NCBI RefSeq assembly: GCF_009707865.1
Contig: NZ_WMBA01000006.1
Location: forward strand, 62,001 to 126,000
DNA from: Amycolatopsis pithecellobii
Lineage (GTDB): Bacteria; Actinomycetota; Actinomycetes; Mycobacteriales; Pseudonocardiaceae
DNA: 64,000 bases
Direction: 5' to 3'
In this document: positions 35,737 to 45,499 of the stretch, piece after piece
Numbering within the stretch: the stretch's first letter is position 1
Layout of the letters: every line of letters starts with the position of its first letter
Made by a program: the position numbers and the translations under genes
Notes under the pieces: model-generated
Database searches by the model: none
The model's input: the letters and a program-made list of their open reading frames with translations, nothing else
Told to the model about the DNA's origin: nothing

Positions 35737-37488
35737 GTGACGGGTTTCGACGAGGACGGCTTCACGCTCACCGATACGCCGAAGCCGGGCTTCGCCGTGC
35801 TGAACGACTCGCCCGTCGGCGAGGGCGGCAACGAGGATCTGCTGGAGTCGACGGTCACCGCCGGGAACCTCGCTGAGCTGATTCTCGCTTCCCGTGGCGC
35901 GGCGCCGTTCACCGTGGCGATCGACGCGGGCTGGGGCATGGGCAAGAGCAGCCTGCTGCGCAGGCTCGACGCCGCACTGGCGAAAGATCACGCGGTCAGC
36001 ACGGTCTGGTTCAACGCGTGGACGTCCGAGCGCGCGGATGCCGTCGAAGGGCTCATCAAGTCGGTACTGCTCAGCTTCGATCGCAACGTGCTGCGCCGGG
36101 TCGTGCGCGGCACGCTGCGCAAGACGCATGTTGTCGGCGCGGCGAAAGCGCTTTCTCTCCTGGCGTCGAGCTTCTTCGGTATCGGCCAGGTGGTGGACGC
36201 CATGTGGCGGGCGCTGGCCGTGAATGCGAAGTCCCGCAACGAGATCAAGGCCGTCGTCCGGGACATGGCCAAGGCGTGGCTGGCCAAGGGCGGGCAGGCC
36301 ACCGGGCAACGGCTGCTGGTCGTGTTCGTCGATGATCTCGACCGCTGCTCGGACGAGCGGATCTTCGAGGTGTGCGAGACGATCAAGCTGTACCTGGACG
36401 TGCCGGGCATCGTGTTCGTACTCGCGTGCGATCAGGCCGTGCTGTGGCGGGCCGTCGGCCACGACCGGGCCGGTGAAGGCGTGCGGTACCTGGAAAAGAT
36501 CATCCAGGTCAGCTACCCGATCCCGGCGCCGAGCCCCGCGCTGGTGCGGAACCTGGTAAATGGTTATGTACGACAGTCCGGGACGGCGCACCTGTTCGAC
36601 GAGTCGATGAAGACGCTGCTCATCGAGCGCACGGACCGCAACCCGCGCCGGATCAAGCGACTGATCAACAGTTTCGTGGTCGAGCACCGCCTCGGCCGGA
36701 CCGGCGACGAGCTGAGCGCGGAAAACCTCGTGAAGATCATCCTGCTCCGGCATTTCTATCCGGAGTTCTACACGATGATCATCCACACATCCGAGGGTGA
36801 CATGGCGACCCGGTTCCTTGACTACCAGGACTTCCGCGAATCGGTGCGGCAAGGTGCCGAGCCGGATCCCGTGGCACGGGAACGGTTGTTCACCGCCACC
36901 GGGGTTCGGCCGCCCGCGGCGAACGCGTCCAAGGCGGAGGTGAGCCAGTCCCTCGAGGAAGTGACGAAAGAGCTTCCGGTGAACTTCCCGGAACTCGCCA
37001 GGGACAAGGAATTCGTCGCCCTGTTCCGCAGCATCCCGCCGAACGCCCTGCGCCTGCCCCAGCCGCTCGTCGAGGATTCCTATCCGGACTTCCCGCTCGG
37101 CGACCAATCGCGGCGGACCGACACGTTCGCGGGGCTGCGCGTGCTGTGGATCGACGACGTGCCCGACGGAAACCGCCACCTGATCGAGGAATTCCGGTTG
37201 CGGGGCGCGCGAGTCGACACGGCGACCAACCGCGAGGAGGCGATCGCACTCCTCCCCCGGTTGCGGCCGAACGCGCTGATCTCGGACATCCAGCGCTACG
37301 ACGATTCCCACGCGGGCTTCACGGATCTGCGGTACCTGCGGGACCAACATCTCTACGACGGTCCGGCGTTCTTCTACACCGGACACGTCACTCCCGCCCG
37401 GCTGTCGCAGGCGAAGACGCTGGGCGCCGACGGCGTCACCAACAACCCCACCGATCTGCTGACCTGGCTCGGCGAGCTGCCCACCTAG
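35737..37488 (+). CDS. KAP P-loop NTPase fused to a C-terminal receiver domain
   Basis: The 583-residue protein has a KAP NTPase domain at about 35-370: Walker A DAGWGMGKSS at 63-72, Walker B LLVVFVDDLDR at 193-203, then FVLACDQAVLWRAV and YLEKIIQVSYPIP, all KAP hallmarks. A hydrophobic stretch (about 132-152), VVGAAKALSLLASSFFGIG, stands where KAP proteins often hold membrane helices. After a linker, residues 469-583 form a receiver domain: acidic pair Asp473-Asp474 in VLWIDD, candidate phospho-Asp517 in LISDIQR and Thr548 in FFYTGH. The invariant Lys near the end seems replaced by Asn (GVTNNPTD, 567-574). KAP proteins often belong to phage-defence or membrane-associated conflict systems. 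It is probably translated leaderless. The partner is unknown; no sensor kinase is nearby. Confidence 0.82.
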   Translation: MTGFDEDGFTLTDTPKPGFAVLNDSPVGEGGNEDLLESTVTAGNLAELILASRGAAPFTVAIDAGWGMGKSSLLRRLDAALAKDHAVSTVWFNAWTSERADAVEGLIKSVLLSFDRNVLRRVVRGTLRKTHVVGAAKALSLLASSFFGIGQVVDAMWRALAVNAKSRNEIKAVVRDMAKAWLAKGGQATGQRLLVVFVDDLDRCSDERIFEVCETIKLYLDVPGIVFVLACDQAVLWRAVGHDRAGEGVRYLEKIIQVSYPIPAPSPALVRNLVNGYVRQSGTAHLFDESMKTLLIERTDRNPRRIKRLINSFVVEHRLGRTGDELSAENLVKIILLRHFYPEFYTMIIHTSEGDMATRFLDYQDFRESVRQGAEPDPVARERLFTATGVRPPAANASKAEVSQSLEEVTKELPVNFPELARDKEFVALFRSIPPNALRLPQPLVEDSYPDFPLGDQSRRTDTFAGLRVLWIDDVPDGNRHLIEEFRLRGARVDTATNREEAIALLPRLRPNALISDIQRYDDSHAGFTDLRYLRDQHLYDGPAFFYTGHVTPARLSQAKTLGADGVTNNPTDLLTWLGELPT

Positions 37489-38244
37489 CTACTTCTTGTT
37501 GCGGCGAAACAGGTTCGTGCCGAGCCAGACGATCGGGTCGTACTTGCGGTCCGCGACGCGCTCCTTCATCGGGATCAGCGCGTTGTCGGTGATGTGGATG
37601 CCCTCCGGGCAGACCTCGGTGCAGCACTTGGTGATATTGCAGTAGCCGAGACCGTGCTCTTCCTGCGCCGCCTCCCGGCGATCGGCCACATCGAGCGGAT
37701 GCATCTCCAACTCGGCGATCCTCATGAGATAGCGCGGTCCCGCGAAGTGCTCCTTGTTGTCCTCGTGGTCCCGCACGACGTGACAGGTGTTCTGGCACAG
37801 GAAGCATTCGATGCACTTGCGGAATTCCTGCGAGCGCTCGACGTCAACCTGCTTCATCCGGTATTCGCCAGGCTTCAGCTCCGGCGGCGGCGTGAACGAC
37901 GGGATCTCGCGCGCCTTGGTGTAGTTGAACGACACATCGGTCACGAGGTCACGGATCACCGGGAACGTGCGCATCGGGGTCACGGTGATGACCTCGTCCT
38001 CGTCGAACACCGACATCCGGGTCATGCACAGCAGCCGCGGCCGCCCGTTGACCTCCGCCGAGCACGACCCGCACTTGCCCGCCTTGCAGTTCCACCGCAC
38101 CGCCAGATCCGGTGCCTGGGTCGCCTGCAGCCGGTGGATGATGTCCAGCACCACCTCGCCGTCGTTCACCTCGACCGTGAAGTCACGCAACTCGCCGGCG
38201 TCGGCATCACCGCGCCACACCCGGAAGCTCGCCTTGTACGTCAT
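37489..38244 (-). CDS. sdhB: Succinate dehydrogenase iron-sulfur subunit (Sdh1 type)
   Basis: The 251-residue subunit carries three Fe-S clusters between flavin and quinone. The plant-type [2Fe-2S] ligands are in CKAGKCGSC and a later Cys (LLC); the C-terminal clusters use CIECFLCQNTC and CCTEVCPEG. Start ATG overlaps the sdhA stop (ATGA). Its stop codon abuts the stop of the convergent KAP gene with no space. The operon order and the presence of a small fourth gene match mycobacterial Sdh1 (Rv0247c-Rv0250c). Confidence 0.93.
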   Translation of the reverse strand: MTYKASFRVWRGDADAGELRDFTVEVNDGEVVLDIIHRLQATQAPDLAVRWNCKAGKCGSCSAEVNGRPRLLCMTRMSVFDEDEVITVTPMRTFPVIRDLVTDVSFNYTKAREIPSFTPPPELKPGEYRMKQVDVERSQEFRKCIECFLCQNTCHVVRDHEDNKEHFAGPRYLMRIAELEMHPLDVADRREAAQEEHGLGYCNITKCCTEVCPEGIHITDNALIPMKERVADRKYDPIVWLGTNLFRRNKK

Positions 38245-40139
38245 GCGTTCCTCCCGGGATGATCGGCCAGTTCCGGCTCGGTGTAGTACTTCTCCAGCTC
38301 GTCGAGCTCGAACAACCGCAGCAGGTCATCGCGCATCGGTTCCTGCTCCTTCGGCGTGACGGCCACCCCGTCACCGGATACCGAGCAAACGAGAAGTCTG
38401 TTGCGCCACAAGGAATCCATCTGCGGATGGTCGTCTCGGGTGTGACCACCCCGGCTTTCCGTGCGCTGCAACGCCGCCCGTGCCACGCATTCGCTGACCA
38501 GCAGCATATTTCGCAGGTCCAGCGCGAGATGCCAGCCGGGGTTGAACTGGCGGTGGCCTTCCACCAGCACATTACCGACGCGCGATTTGAGCTCTTCGAG
38601 CTTGACCAGCGCCCGCTCGATCTCCTCGGCCTTGCGGATGATGCCGACCAGGTCGTTCATCGTCTGCTGCAGCTCGTTGTGCAGCGTGTACGGGTTCTCC
38701 TCGACGCCTTGGGCCGGCGGGTCGAACGGCGCCACCGCGGCACGTGCCGCTTTGTCCACATCGGACTGCAACACCAGCGGCTTCGCCTCGAGAGATTCCA
38801 CATAGGACGCCGCACCCAGACCGGCCCGGCGGCCGAACACCAGCAGATCCGACAGCGAGTTCCCGCCCAGCCGGTTCGAACCGTGCATCCCGCCGGAGCA
38901 CTCACCGGCCGCGAACAGGCCCGGCACCGTCGAGGACGCCGTGTCCGGATCGACCTCGATACCACCCATGACGTAGTGACAGGTGGGCCCGACCTCCATC
39001 GGCTCGGCCGTGATGTCCACATCGGCCAGTTCCTTGAACTGGTGGTACATCGAGGGGAGCCGCTTCTTGATCTCCTCGGGCGTGAGGCGGCTGGCGATGT
39101 CGAGGAGCACGCCGCCGTGCGGGGAACCGCGGCCCGCCTTGACTTCCGAGTTGATGGCGCGCGCGACCTCGTCACGGGGCAACAGGTCCGGGGTGCGCCG
39201 GTTGTTCTCCTGGTCGGTGTACCAGCGGTCGGCCTCGTCCTCGCTGTCGGCGTACTGGCCCTTGAACACGTCGGGCACGTACTCGAACATGAACCGCTTG
39301 CCGTCGGAGTTCTTGAGCACTCCGCCATCGCCACGCACACCTTCGGTGACGAGGATGCCCTTCACACTCGGCGGCCAGACCATGCCGGTCGGGTGGAACT
39401 GGACGAACTCCATGTTGATCAGCGTCGCGCCCGCCCGCAGCGCGAGCGCGTGCCCGTCCCCGGTGTACTCCCAGGAATTCGAGGTGACCTTGAACGACTT
39501 GCCGATCCCGCCGGTGGCCAGCACCACCGCGGGCGCCTGGAACAGGATGAAGCGCCCGCTCTCGCGCCAGTACCCGAACGCGCCGGCGATCCGGCCCTCG
39601 TCCGTGAGCAGCTCGGTGATGGTGCACTCGGCGAAGACCTTGAGCTTGGCCTCGTAATCCCCGAACTTTTCCTTGTCTTCCTGTTGCAGCGAAACGATTT
39701 TCTGCTGCATCGTGCGGATCAGCTCGAGCCCGGTGCGGTCACCGACGTGCGCCAGCCGCGGATAGGTGTGCCCGCCGAAATTGCGCTGGCTGATGCGCCC
39801 ATCCGGGGTGCGATCGAAGAGCGCGCCGTACGTTTCCAGCTCCCACACGCGATCCGGCGCCTCTTTGGCGTGCAGCTCGGCCATCCGCCAGTTGTTGAGG
39901 AACTTGCCGCCGCGCATGGTGTCGCGGAAGTGCACCTGCCAGTTGTCGCGTTCGTTGGCGTTTCCCATCGAGGCGGCGCAACCGCCCTCCGCCATGACGG
40001 TATGTGCCTTACCGAACAAGGACTTGCACACCACCGCGACCGACAGCCCACGTTGCCGGGCCTCGATGACGGCTCGCAAACCGGCACCACCGGCGCCGAT
40101 CACCACCACGTCGTAGTCGAGCCGTTCGACCTCTGTCAT
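38241..40139 (-). CDS. sdhA: Succinate dehydrogenase flavoprotein subunit (Sdh1 type)
   Basis: This 632-residue subunit oxidises succinate to fumarate in the TCA cycle. FAD-binding motif VVIGAGGAGLRAV lies near residue 12, and the flavin-linking His in KAHTVMAEGG. The active-site region shows HPTGMVWPPSVKGILVTEGVRGDGG and MGGIEVDPDT. It follows the membrane-anchor gene after 10 bp. The mycobacterial Sdh1 complex is the aerobic/low-potential type that reduces menaquinone; the same is inferred here. Confidence 0.95.
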   Translation of the reverse strand: MTEVERLDYDVVVIGAGGAGLRAVIEARQRGLSVAVVCKSLFGKAHTVMAEGGCAASMGNANERDNWQVHFRDTMRGGKFLNNWRMAELHAKEAPDRVWELETYGALFDRTPDGRISQRNFGGHTYPRLAHVGDRTGLELIRTMQQKIVSLQQEDKEKFGDYEAKLKVFAECTITELLTDEGRIAGAFGYWRESGRFILFQAPAVVLATGGIGKSFKVTSNSWEYTGDGHALALRAGATLINMEFVQFHPTGMVWPPSVKGILVTEGVRGDGGVLKNSDGKRFMFEYVPDVFKGQYADSEDEADRWYTDQENNRRTPDLLPRDEVARAINSEVKAGRGSPHGGVLLDIASRLTPEEIKKRLPSMYHQFKELADVDITAEPMEVGPTCHYVMGGIEVDPDTASSTVPGLFAAGECSGGMHGSNRLGGNSLSDLLVFGRRAGLGAASYVESLEAKPLVLQSDVDKAARAAVAPFDPPAQGVEENPYTLHNELQQTMNDLVGIIRKAEEIERALVKLEELKSRVGNVLVEGHRQFNPGWHLALDLRNMLLVSECVARAALQRTESRGGHTRDDHPQMDSLWRNRLLVCSVSGDGVAVTPKEQEPMRDDLLRLFELDELEKYYTEPELADHPGRNA

Positions 40140-40149
40140 GGAGCCACCT

Positions 40150-40974
40150 TCAGTTCACGAAACGGGGATCGGCGAAGACACCGCTGGCAACGAGCATCAC
40201 GTACAGGTCGGTGAGCACGAGGGTGCCGAGCGTGGTCCAGGCCAATTGCATGTGCCGGGTGTTGAGCTTGGAAACCTGCGTCCACATCCAGTACCGCACC
40301 GGATGCCGGGAAAAGTGTTTAAGCCGGCCACCGGCGATGTGCCGGCACGAATGGCAGGAAATCGTGTACGCCCACAGCAGCACGACGTTCCCCACGATGA
40401 TGATGTTGCCCAGCCCGAAACCGAAACCGCCACCGCTGCCGTGGAAGGCGACCACGGCGTCGTAGGTGTTGAGCACCGACACGATCATCGCGACGTAGAA
40501 GAAATAGCGGTGCACGTTCTGCACGATCAGCGGTAGCCGGGTTTCCCCGGTGTATTTCCCGTGCGGTTCCGCGACAGCGCACGCGGGCGGGGAGAAATAC
40601 ACCGAACGGTAATAGGCTTTCCGGTAGTAGTAACAGGTCAGCCGGAAACCGAGCAGGAACGGCAAAACCAGCGCGCCCAAAGGGATCCAGCTGGGAAAAT
40701 CGCCGAACCAGTGTCCTAGATGACTTGAACCGGGCAGGCAGGAAGTGGAGACGCACGGCGAATAGAACGGCGTCAGATAATGGTATTCCGGCACCCAGTA
40801 GGCGGTCCGCACGAAGGCGCGGATCGTCGCGTAGATGACGAACGTGGCCAGGCCCAGCGTGGTGAGCAGCGGCGAGAGCCACCAACGGTCGGTGCGCAGC
40901 GTGCGCGCGGCGATGCGGGCCCGCCGCGGGGCCCGCACGCCGCCGCTGACCGCGCTGTCAGCGGGTGCGCTCAC
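40150..40974 (-). CDS. sdhC: Succinate dehydrogenase membrane-anchor subunit (Sdh1 type)
   Basis: A 274-residue protein with about five membrane helices (FVIYATIRAFVRTAYWV; WIPLGALVLPFLLGFRLTCYYY; YFFYVAMIVSVLNTYDAVVAF; IIIVGNVVLLWAYTISCHSCRH; LVLTDLYVMLVASGVF). Several His and Cys residues next to helices may bind haem or shape a quinone site. The start GTG overlaps the stop of the upstream small gene as GTGA. It resembles the Rv0249c anchor in position. Haem content is not established from sequence. Confidence 0.85.
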   Translation of the reverse strand: MSAPADSAVSGGVRAPRRARIAARTLRTDRWWLSPLLTTLGLATFVIYATIRAFVRTAYWVPEYHYLTPFYSPCVSTSCLPGSSHLGHWFGDFPSWIPLGALVLPFLLGFRLTCYYYRKAYYRSVYFSPPACAVAEPHGKYTGETRLPLIVQNVHRYFFYVAMIVSVLNTYDAVVAFHGSGGGFGFGLGNIIIVGNVVLLWAYTISCHSCRHIAGGRLKHFSRHPVRYWMWTQVSKLNTRHMQLAWTTLGTLVLTDLYVMLVASGVFADPRFVN

Positions 40975-41249
40975 CGGTGGTAGCCGCCGATGCCTTCATC
41001 GTCGGCCCCGTGCCATAGCGAGGGGTCGTACGGGCCGTCCGGGATCTTGACCACCTGCGCGGGGTCGATCCGTTTTGGCTGGGCCGGGATCGGGCTGTCG
41101 AGCTCGCATGCGTCGATGTCGAGCCGCTCCACGTCGTTGGCCAGCCGGCGCACGGCAGCGGCGTCACCGTAGCGGGACCGCAGCGCGCCGAGGCACTGCC
41201 GCAGCTGCCCGATCGTCCGGCGAAGTTCCGCAATTTCGGTGGTGGACAT
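40971..41249 (-). CDS. Small Sdh1-operon protein (Rv0250c-like)
   Basis: A 92-residue soluble protein, first gene of the Sdh1 operon. An N-terminal helix (STTEIAELRRTIGQLRQCLGALRS) is followed by a Pro-rich tail ending in PYDPSLWHGADDEGIGGYHR. Mycobacteria have a gene in the same position (Rv0250c). It overlaps sdhC by 4 bp, so it is made with the complex and may be an accessory subunit or assembly factor. That role is inference. Confidence 0.75.
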   Translation of the reverse strand: MSTTEIAELRRTIGQLRQCLGALRSRYGDAAAVRRLANDVERLDIDACELDSPIPAQPKRIDPAQVVKIPDGPYDPSLWHGADDEGIGGYHR

Positions 41250-41327
41250 CGCTTACCTCCGAGTCATTCCGGCGGCGGAGCCGTCACTAGAACTCTGCCG
41301 CTATGGTTGCAATGTGACAAGTAGCAC

Positions 41328-41358
41328 ACGACCACGGGTCGTGGTGATCGACATCACC
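41328..41358. promoter_or_regulatory. Two inverted repeats in the sdh-edd divergent region
   Basis: ACGACC-ACG-GGTCGT (41328-41342) and GGTGAT-CGAC-ATCACC (41343-41358) lie side by side in the 228-bp region between the Sdh1 operon and edd. They may be operators for one or both. The regulators are not known. Confidence 0.5.
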
Positions 41359-41477
41359 TTGATCGATACTCTTAATCGATTTTGATCCGACCGGATCTCT
41401 GATTAGTGTGGCAACTGTCACGCCTTCGCGACGTCAATGCGGCCGTCGAAACCCACTCCTGAACCGAGGCGGTAGCC

Positions 41478-43430
41478 GTGTCATCTGCACCCATGCACCC
41501 GAGCGTCGAAGAGGTCACCCACCGCATCATCGAGCGCAGCGCCGCCACGCGCCGCGCGTACCTGGAGCGAGTCGCCGCGGCGCACACGGAAGGCCCGGTG
41601 CGCGCGGGAATGGCCTGCAGCAACCTCGCCCATGGCTTCGCCGCGTGCCACGGCAGCGACCGGCTCGCGATCCGTGGCCTGCGAAAACCCGCGGTCGCGA
41701 TCGTCTCGGCGTACAACGACCTGCTTTCGGCACACCAACCGCTGCACGAGTACCCGGAGTGGATCAAGGACGCGGTGCGGTCCGCCGGTGGTGTCGCGCA
41801 GTTCGCCGGTGGTGTGCCCGCGATGTGCGACGGCATCACGCAGGGTCGTTCCGGGATGGAGCTGTCTCTGTTCAGCCGCGAGGTCATCGCGATGGCCACC
41901 GGGATCGCCTTGTCGCACGAGATGTTCGACGGTGCGCTGCTGCTCGGCGTGTGCGACAAGATCGTGCCCGGACTGCTGATCGGCGCACTCGCTTTCGGCC
42001 ACCTGCCGGCGATCCTGGTGCCGGCAGGGCCGATGGCCTCGGGCTTGCCGAACAAGGAAAAGGCGCGCGTACGGCAACTGTTCGCCGAAGGTCGCACCAC
42101 CCGTGAGGCTCTGCTCGAAGCCGAATCCGCGTCGTATCACTCCGCCGGGACCTGCACGTTCTACGGCACCGCGAACTCGAACCAGCTCGTCGTCGAGGTG
42201 ATGGGCCTGCACCTGCCCGGGGCGAGCTTCGTACCGCCGGGCACGCCGCTGCGGCGGGCGCTGACCGAAGAGGCCGGACGGCGCATGGTGGCGTTGGCGC
42301 ACAAGGAATACACGCCGCTGGCGGAGGTCGTCAGCGAGCGTTCGGTGGTCAACGGCGTGGTCGCGCTGCTGGCCACGGGTGGATCGACGAACCACACCAT
42401 GCATCTGGTCGCGATCGCGGCCGCCGCGGGGATCGAGCTGACCTGGGACGATTTCGCGGACCTGTCGTCGGCGGTGCCGCTGCTGGCGAACGTGTACCCG
42501 AACGGCAAGGCTGACATCAACCACTTCCACGCGGCAGGCGGGGTGCCGTTCCTGGTCGGCACGTTGCTGGACGCGGGGCTGCTGCACGAGAACGTCCGCA
42601 CGGTCGCGGGCGTCGGGCTGCATCGCTACCGCGCGGAACCGGTATTGCTCGACGGCGAGCTGACGTGGCGCGAGGCTCCGAGGCAGAGCCTGGACCCTGC
42701 GGTGCTGCGCCCGGTTTCGGCTCCGTTCGCGGCGGACGGCGGGTTGCGGATGCTCAGGGGGAACCTGGGCCGTGCGGTGATCAAAGTTTCGGCGGTGGCG
42801 CCAGAGCATCGGGTCGTACGGGCACCCGCGCGGGTCTTCACGTCTCAGCAAGCGTTTTCCGAGGCGTTCCAGGCCGGTGAGCTCGACCGTGACGTCGCCG
42901 TCGTGATCCGCAACCAGGGTCCGCGGGCGAACGGGATGCCCGAGCTGCACGGGTTGACGCCGGCGCTCGGCGCGCTGATGGACCGCGGGCACCGGGTCGC
43001 GCTGATCACGGACGGCCGGATGTCGGGCGCGTCCGGGAAGGTGCCGTCGGCGATTCAGCTGACCCCGGAAGCTGCGGCGAGTGGCCCGCTGAGCCGGGTC
43101 GAGGACGGCGACGAGATCGTGCTCGATGCCGCGGCGGGCCAGCTCGATATTCTGGTCGATGCGCGGGAGCTTGCGTCACGGCCGATCCGGGATTCGGCGC
43201 CGGACGAGGCTTCGTGGACGGGAACCGGACGGGAGCTGTTCACCGCGCTGCGGCGCGCGGTGGGTCCCGCGGACCAGGGCGCCGGTGTTTTCGGTCCGAT
43301 GACGCCCGATCACTTCGCGTTCCAGCGAGGCTACAGGCGTCTACAATGGACGCGCGAGGAGGTTTGCGGTGATCAACGGACACGAGCTGCTGGCCTTGTC
43401 CCCGGTGATGCCGGTCGTGGTGCTGGATGA
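41478..43430 (+). CDS. edd: Phosphogluconate dehydratase
   Basis: Edd removes water from 6-phosphogluconate in the Entner-Doudoroff pathway, using a [4Fe-4S] cluster. Segments include [18 protein letters not shown], the [12 protein letters not shown] Cys and [13 protein letters not shown] Cys, and [18 protein letters not shown] near the end. The GTG at 41478 gives 650 residues; E. coli Edd has about 603. The extra C-terminal residues after GTGRELF ... DQGAGVFG come from a frame that runs 62 bp into eda. The family homology ends before this tail. Operon with eda. Confidence 0.94.
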   Translation: MSSAPMHPSVEEVTHRIIERSAATRRAYLERVAAAHTEGPVRAGMACSNLAHGFAACHGSDRLAIRGLRKPAVAIVSAYNDLLSAHQPLHEYPEWIKDAVRSAGGVAQFAGGVPAMCDGITQGRSGMELSLFSREVIAMATGIALSHEMFDGALLLGVCDKIVPGLLIGALAFGHLPAILVPAGPMASGLPNKEKARVRQLFAEGRTTREALLEAESASYHSAGTCTFYGTANSNQLVVEVMGLHLPGASFVPPGTPLRRALTEEAGRRMVALAHKEYTPLAEVVSERSVVNGVVALLATGGSTNHTMHLVAIAAAAGIELTWDDFADLSSAVPLLANVYPNGKADINHFHAAGGVPFLVGTLLDAGLLHENVRTVAGVGLHRYRAEPVLLDGELTWREAPRQSLDPAVLRPVSAPFAADGGLRMLRGNLGRAVIKVSAVAPEHRVVRAPARVFTSQQAFSEAFQAGELDRDVAVVIRNQGPRANGMPELHGLTPALGALMDRGHRVALITDGRMSGASGKVPSAIQLTPEAAASGPLSRVEDGDEIVLDAAAGQLDILVDARELASRPIRDSAPDEASWTGTGRELFTALRRAVGPADQGAGVFGPMTPDHFAFQRGYRRLQWTREEVCGDQRTRAAGLVPGDAGRGAG

Positions 43431-43995
43431 CGTCGCGGACGCGGTGCCGGTCGCGCAGGCTCTTCTAGCGGGCGGGATCCGGGTGATCGAGCTGACCCTG
43501 CGCACCCCCGTTGCGCTCGCCGCAATCGCGCGGGTGGCCTCCGAGGTTCCGGAGATCGTGCTCGGTGCCGGTACCGTCACCACACCGGAGCAGGCCAAGC
43601 AGGCGACGGACGCGGGGGCGAAGTTCCTGGTGACGCCGGGCAGCACGGAACGCGTGCTGGAGGCTGCGTTCGGCTCGGGTCTGCCGTTCCTGCCCGGCGC
43701 GGGGACGGTGTCGGAGGCAATGCGCCTGGCCGAGCAGGGCCTCACCGCATTGAAGTTCTTCCCGGCCGAGCCGAGCGGCGGGCTGGCCTATCTCAAGGCG
43801 CTCGCCGATCCGTTGCCGCAGTTGCGGTTCTGCCCGACCGGCGGGATCAGCGCGCAGAGCGCGCCGTCGTACCTGGCACTGTCCACTGTGGGCTGTGTAG
43901 GCGGCAGCTGGCTGACGCCGAAGGATGCGTTGGTGGCCAAGGACTTTGACCGTGTCACCGCGCTGGCCCGGGAGGCCGCGACGCTGGCTCGTTGA
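43369..43995 (+). CDS. eda: KDPG aldolase
   Basis: Eda splits 2-keto-3-deoxy-6-phosphogluconate into pyruvate and glyceraldehyde-3-phosphate. The catalytic residues are Glu41 ([10 protein letters not shown]) and the Schiff-base Lys129 (TALKFFPAE), matching Glu45 and Lys133 of E. coli Eda. The GTG at 43369 has GAGGAGG upstream and lies inside the end of edd, so translation is probably coupled. The length of 208 residues is normal. Confidence 0.95.
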   Translation: MINGHELLALSPVMPVVVLDDVADAVPVAQALLAGGIRVIELTLRTPVALAAIARVASEVPEIVLGAGTVTTPEQAKQATDAGAKFLVTPGSTERVLEAAFGSGLPFLPGAGTVSEAMRLAEQGLTALKFFPAEPSGGLAYLKALADPLPQLRFCPTGGISAQSAPSYLALSTVGCVGGSWLTPKDALVAKDFDRVTALAREAATLAR

Positions 43996-44056
43996 GTGCT
44001 GCCCTTGGCGGCCGGGGCCACTATCCTTTGGGCGACATCGCCTCGAGGAGACCGCC

Positions 44057-45499
44057 GTGGGATGGGATTGGTTCAGCGACCCTGATTACTGGGCATCCAG
44101 ACTGGTCTTCCAGCGGATGCTGGCGGCCGTCTATCTGATCGCGTTTCTGGTGGCACTCAACCAGTTCCGCGCGCTCCTCGGCACGAGGGGATTGTTGCCG
44201 ATTCCGAAGTTCGTGGCGCGGGTACCGTTTCGTCGCGCGCCGAGTGTGTTCCGGTGGCACTACTCGGACAGGTTTTTCGCGGTGGTCGCCGGAGCGGGCG
44301 CGGTGGTGTCGGCGGCTCTCGTGGCCGGGGTGTCCGACTCGGCGCCGGTGTGGGTTTCGCTCCTGGTGTGGGCATTGCCGTGGGTGCTGTACCAGTCGAT
44401 CGTGAACGTGGGGCAGATCTGGTACTCATTCGGCTGGGAGTCGTTGCTGCTGGAGACCGGTTTTCTCGCGATCTTCCTCGGCCCGGCCGGGATGGCGCCG
44501 CCGGTGCCGGTGCTGTGGTTGTTGCTGTGGCTGCTGTTCCGGGTGGAGTTCGGCGCAGGCATGATCAAGCTGCGCGGCGACCGGTGCTGGCGGGACCTGA
44601 CGTGCTTGTACTACCACCATGAGACGCAGCCAATGCCAGGTCCGCTGAGCTGGTACTTCCATCACCTGCCGAAACCGCTGCACAAGGTGGAGGTGCTGGC
44701 GAGTCATTTCACGCAGCTGGTTGTGCCGTTCGCACTGTTCGCGCCGCAACCCGTCGCCGGCATCGCGGCGGCGATCATGATCGTGACCCAGCTGTGGCTC
44801 ATCGTGAGCGGGAACTTCTCGTGGCTCAACCTGTTGACCATCACCATCGCCGTGTCTGCTTTGGACAGTCACATCATGGCGTTTTCCCGGCCGGATTTGA
44901 CGGAACCGCCTCGGTGGTACCGCATCGTGGTGCTCGTAGTGGCGGCGCTGGTGCTGGCGCTGAGCTACCGTCCGGCGCGGAACCTGGTGTCGCGCGGGCA
45001 ACTGATGAACTACAGCTTCGACCGGCTGCATCTGGTCAACACTTACGGCGCTTTCGGTTCCATCAGCAGGATCCGGCACGAGATCGTCTTCGAAGGCACG
45101 GATGATGTCGAGCTGACCCCCGCGACGGCGTGGAGTGAGTACGAATTCAAAGGCAAACCCGGCAATCCACACCGGCGGCCACGGCAGGTGGCGCCCTATC
45201 ATCTGCGGCTGGACTGGATGTTGTGGTTCGTGCCCCTTTCGTTCAGGTACGGGGAATCCTGGCTGGAGCGGCTCGCGGAGAAGCTGCTGACCGCCGACCA
45301 TGCCATGCTGAAACTGATGCGGCACGACCCGTTCAACGGCGAGCGCCCGACCTTCGTGCGGGCGCAACTGTTCCGCTACCGCTTCACCACCCGAGCCGAG
45401 CGCCGCGCAACGGGCGACTGGTGGGTGCGGCGCCCTGTCGAACCGGCCCTGGATGCTCGACGCCTGGGTGCCGACGGCGCCGCCGTCGCGGCGGACTAG
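44057..45499 (+). CDS. Lipase maturation factor family membrane protein
   Basis: The 480-residue protein begins with several membrane helices (about 20-290; VFQRMLAAVYLIAFLVAL; LWLLLWLLFRVEFGAGMIKLRG) and ends in a soluble domain with NSYGAFGSI-like LVNTYGAFGSI and SEYEFKGKPGNPHRRP, the hallmarks of the LMF1 family. In animals LMF1 helps fold lipases in the endoplasmic reticulum; the bacterial role is not established. The GTG at 44057 follows GAGGAGACC. A decayed mobile element begins right at its stop codon, so the last residues could have been altered by the insertion. Confidence 0.82.
   Translation: MGWDWFSDPDYWASRLVFQRMLAAVYLIAFLVALNQFRALLGTRGLLPIPKFVARVPFRRAPSVFRWHYSDRFFAVVAGAGAVVSAALVAGVSDSAPVWVSLLVWALPWVLYQSIVNVGQIWYSFGWESLLLETGFLAIFLGPAGMAPPVPVLWLLLWLLFRVEFGAGMIKLRGDRCWRDLTCLYYHHETQPMPGPLSWYFHHLPKPLHKVEVLASHFTQLVVPFALFAPQPVAGIAAAIMIVTQLWLIVSGNFSWLNLLTITIAVSALDSHIMAFSRPDLTEPPRWYRIVVLVVAALVLALSYRPARNLVSRGQLMNYSFDRLHLVNTYGAFGSISRIRHEIVFEGTDDVELTPATAWSEYEFKGKPGNPHRRPRQVAPYHLRLDWMLWFVPLSFRYGESWLERLAEKLLTADHAMLKLMRHDPFNGERPTFVRAQLFRYRFTTRAERRATGDWWVRRPVEPALDARRLGADGAAVAAD

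Noticed and set aside
35329-37386. Long minus-strand open frame across the KAP-receiver gene
   Set aside because: Antisense shadow; the plus strand has Walker, KAP and receiver motifs.
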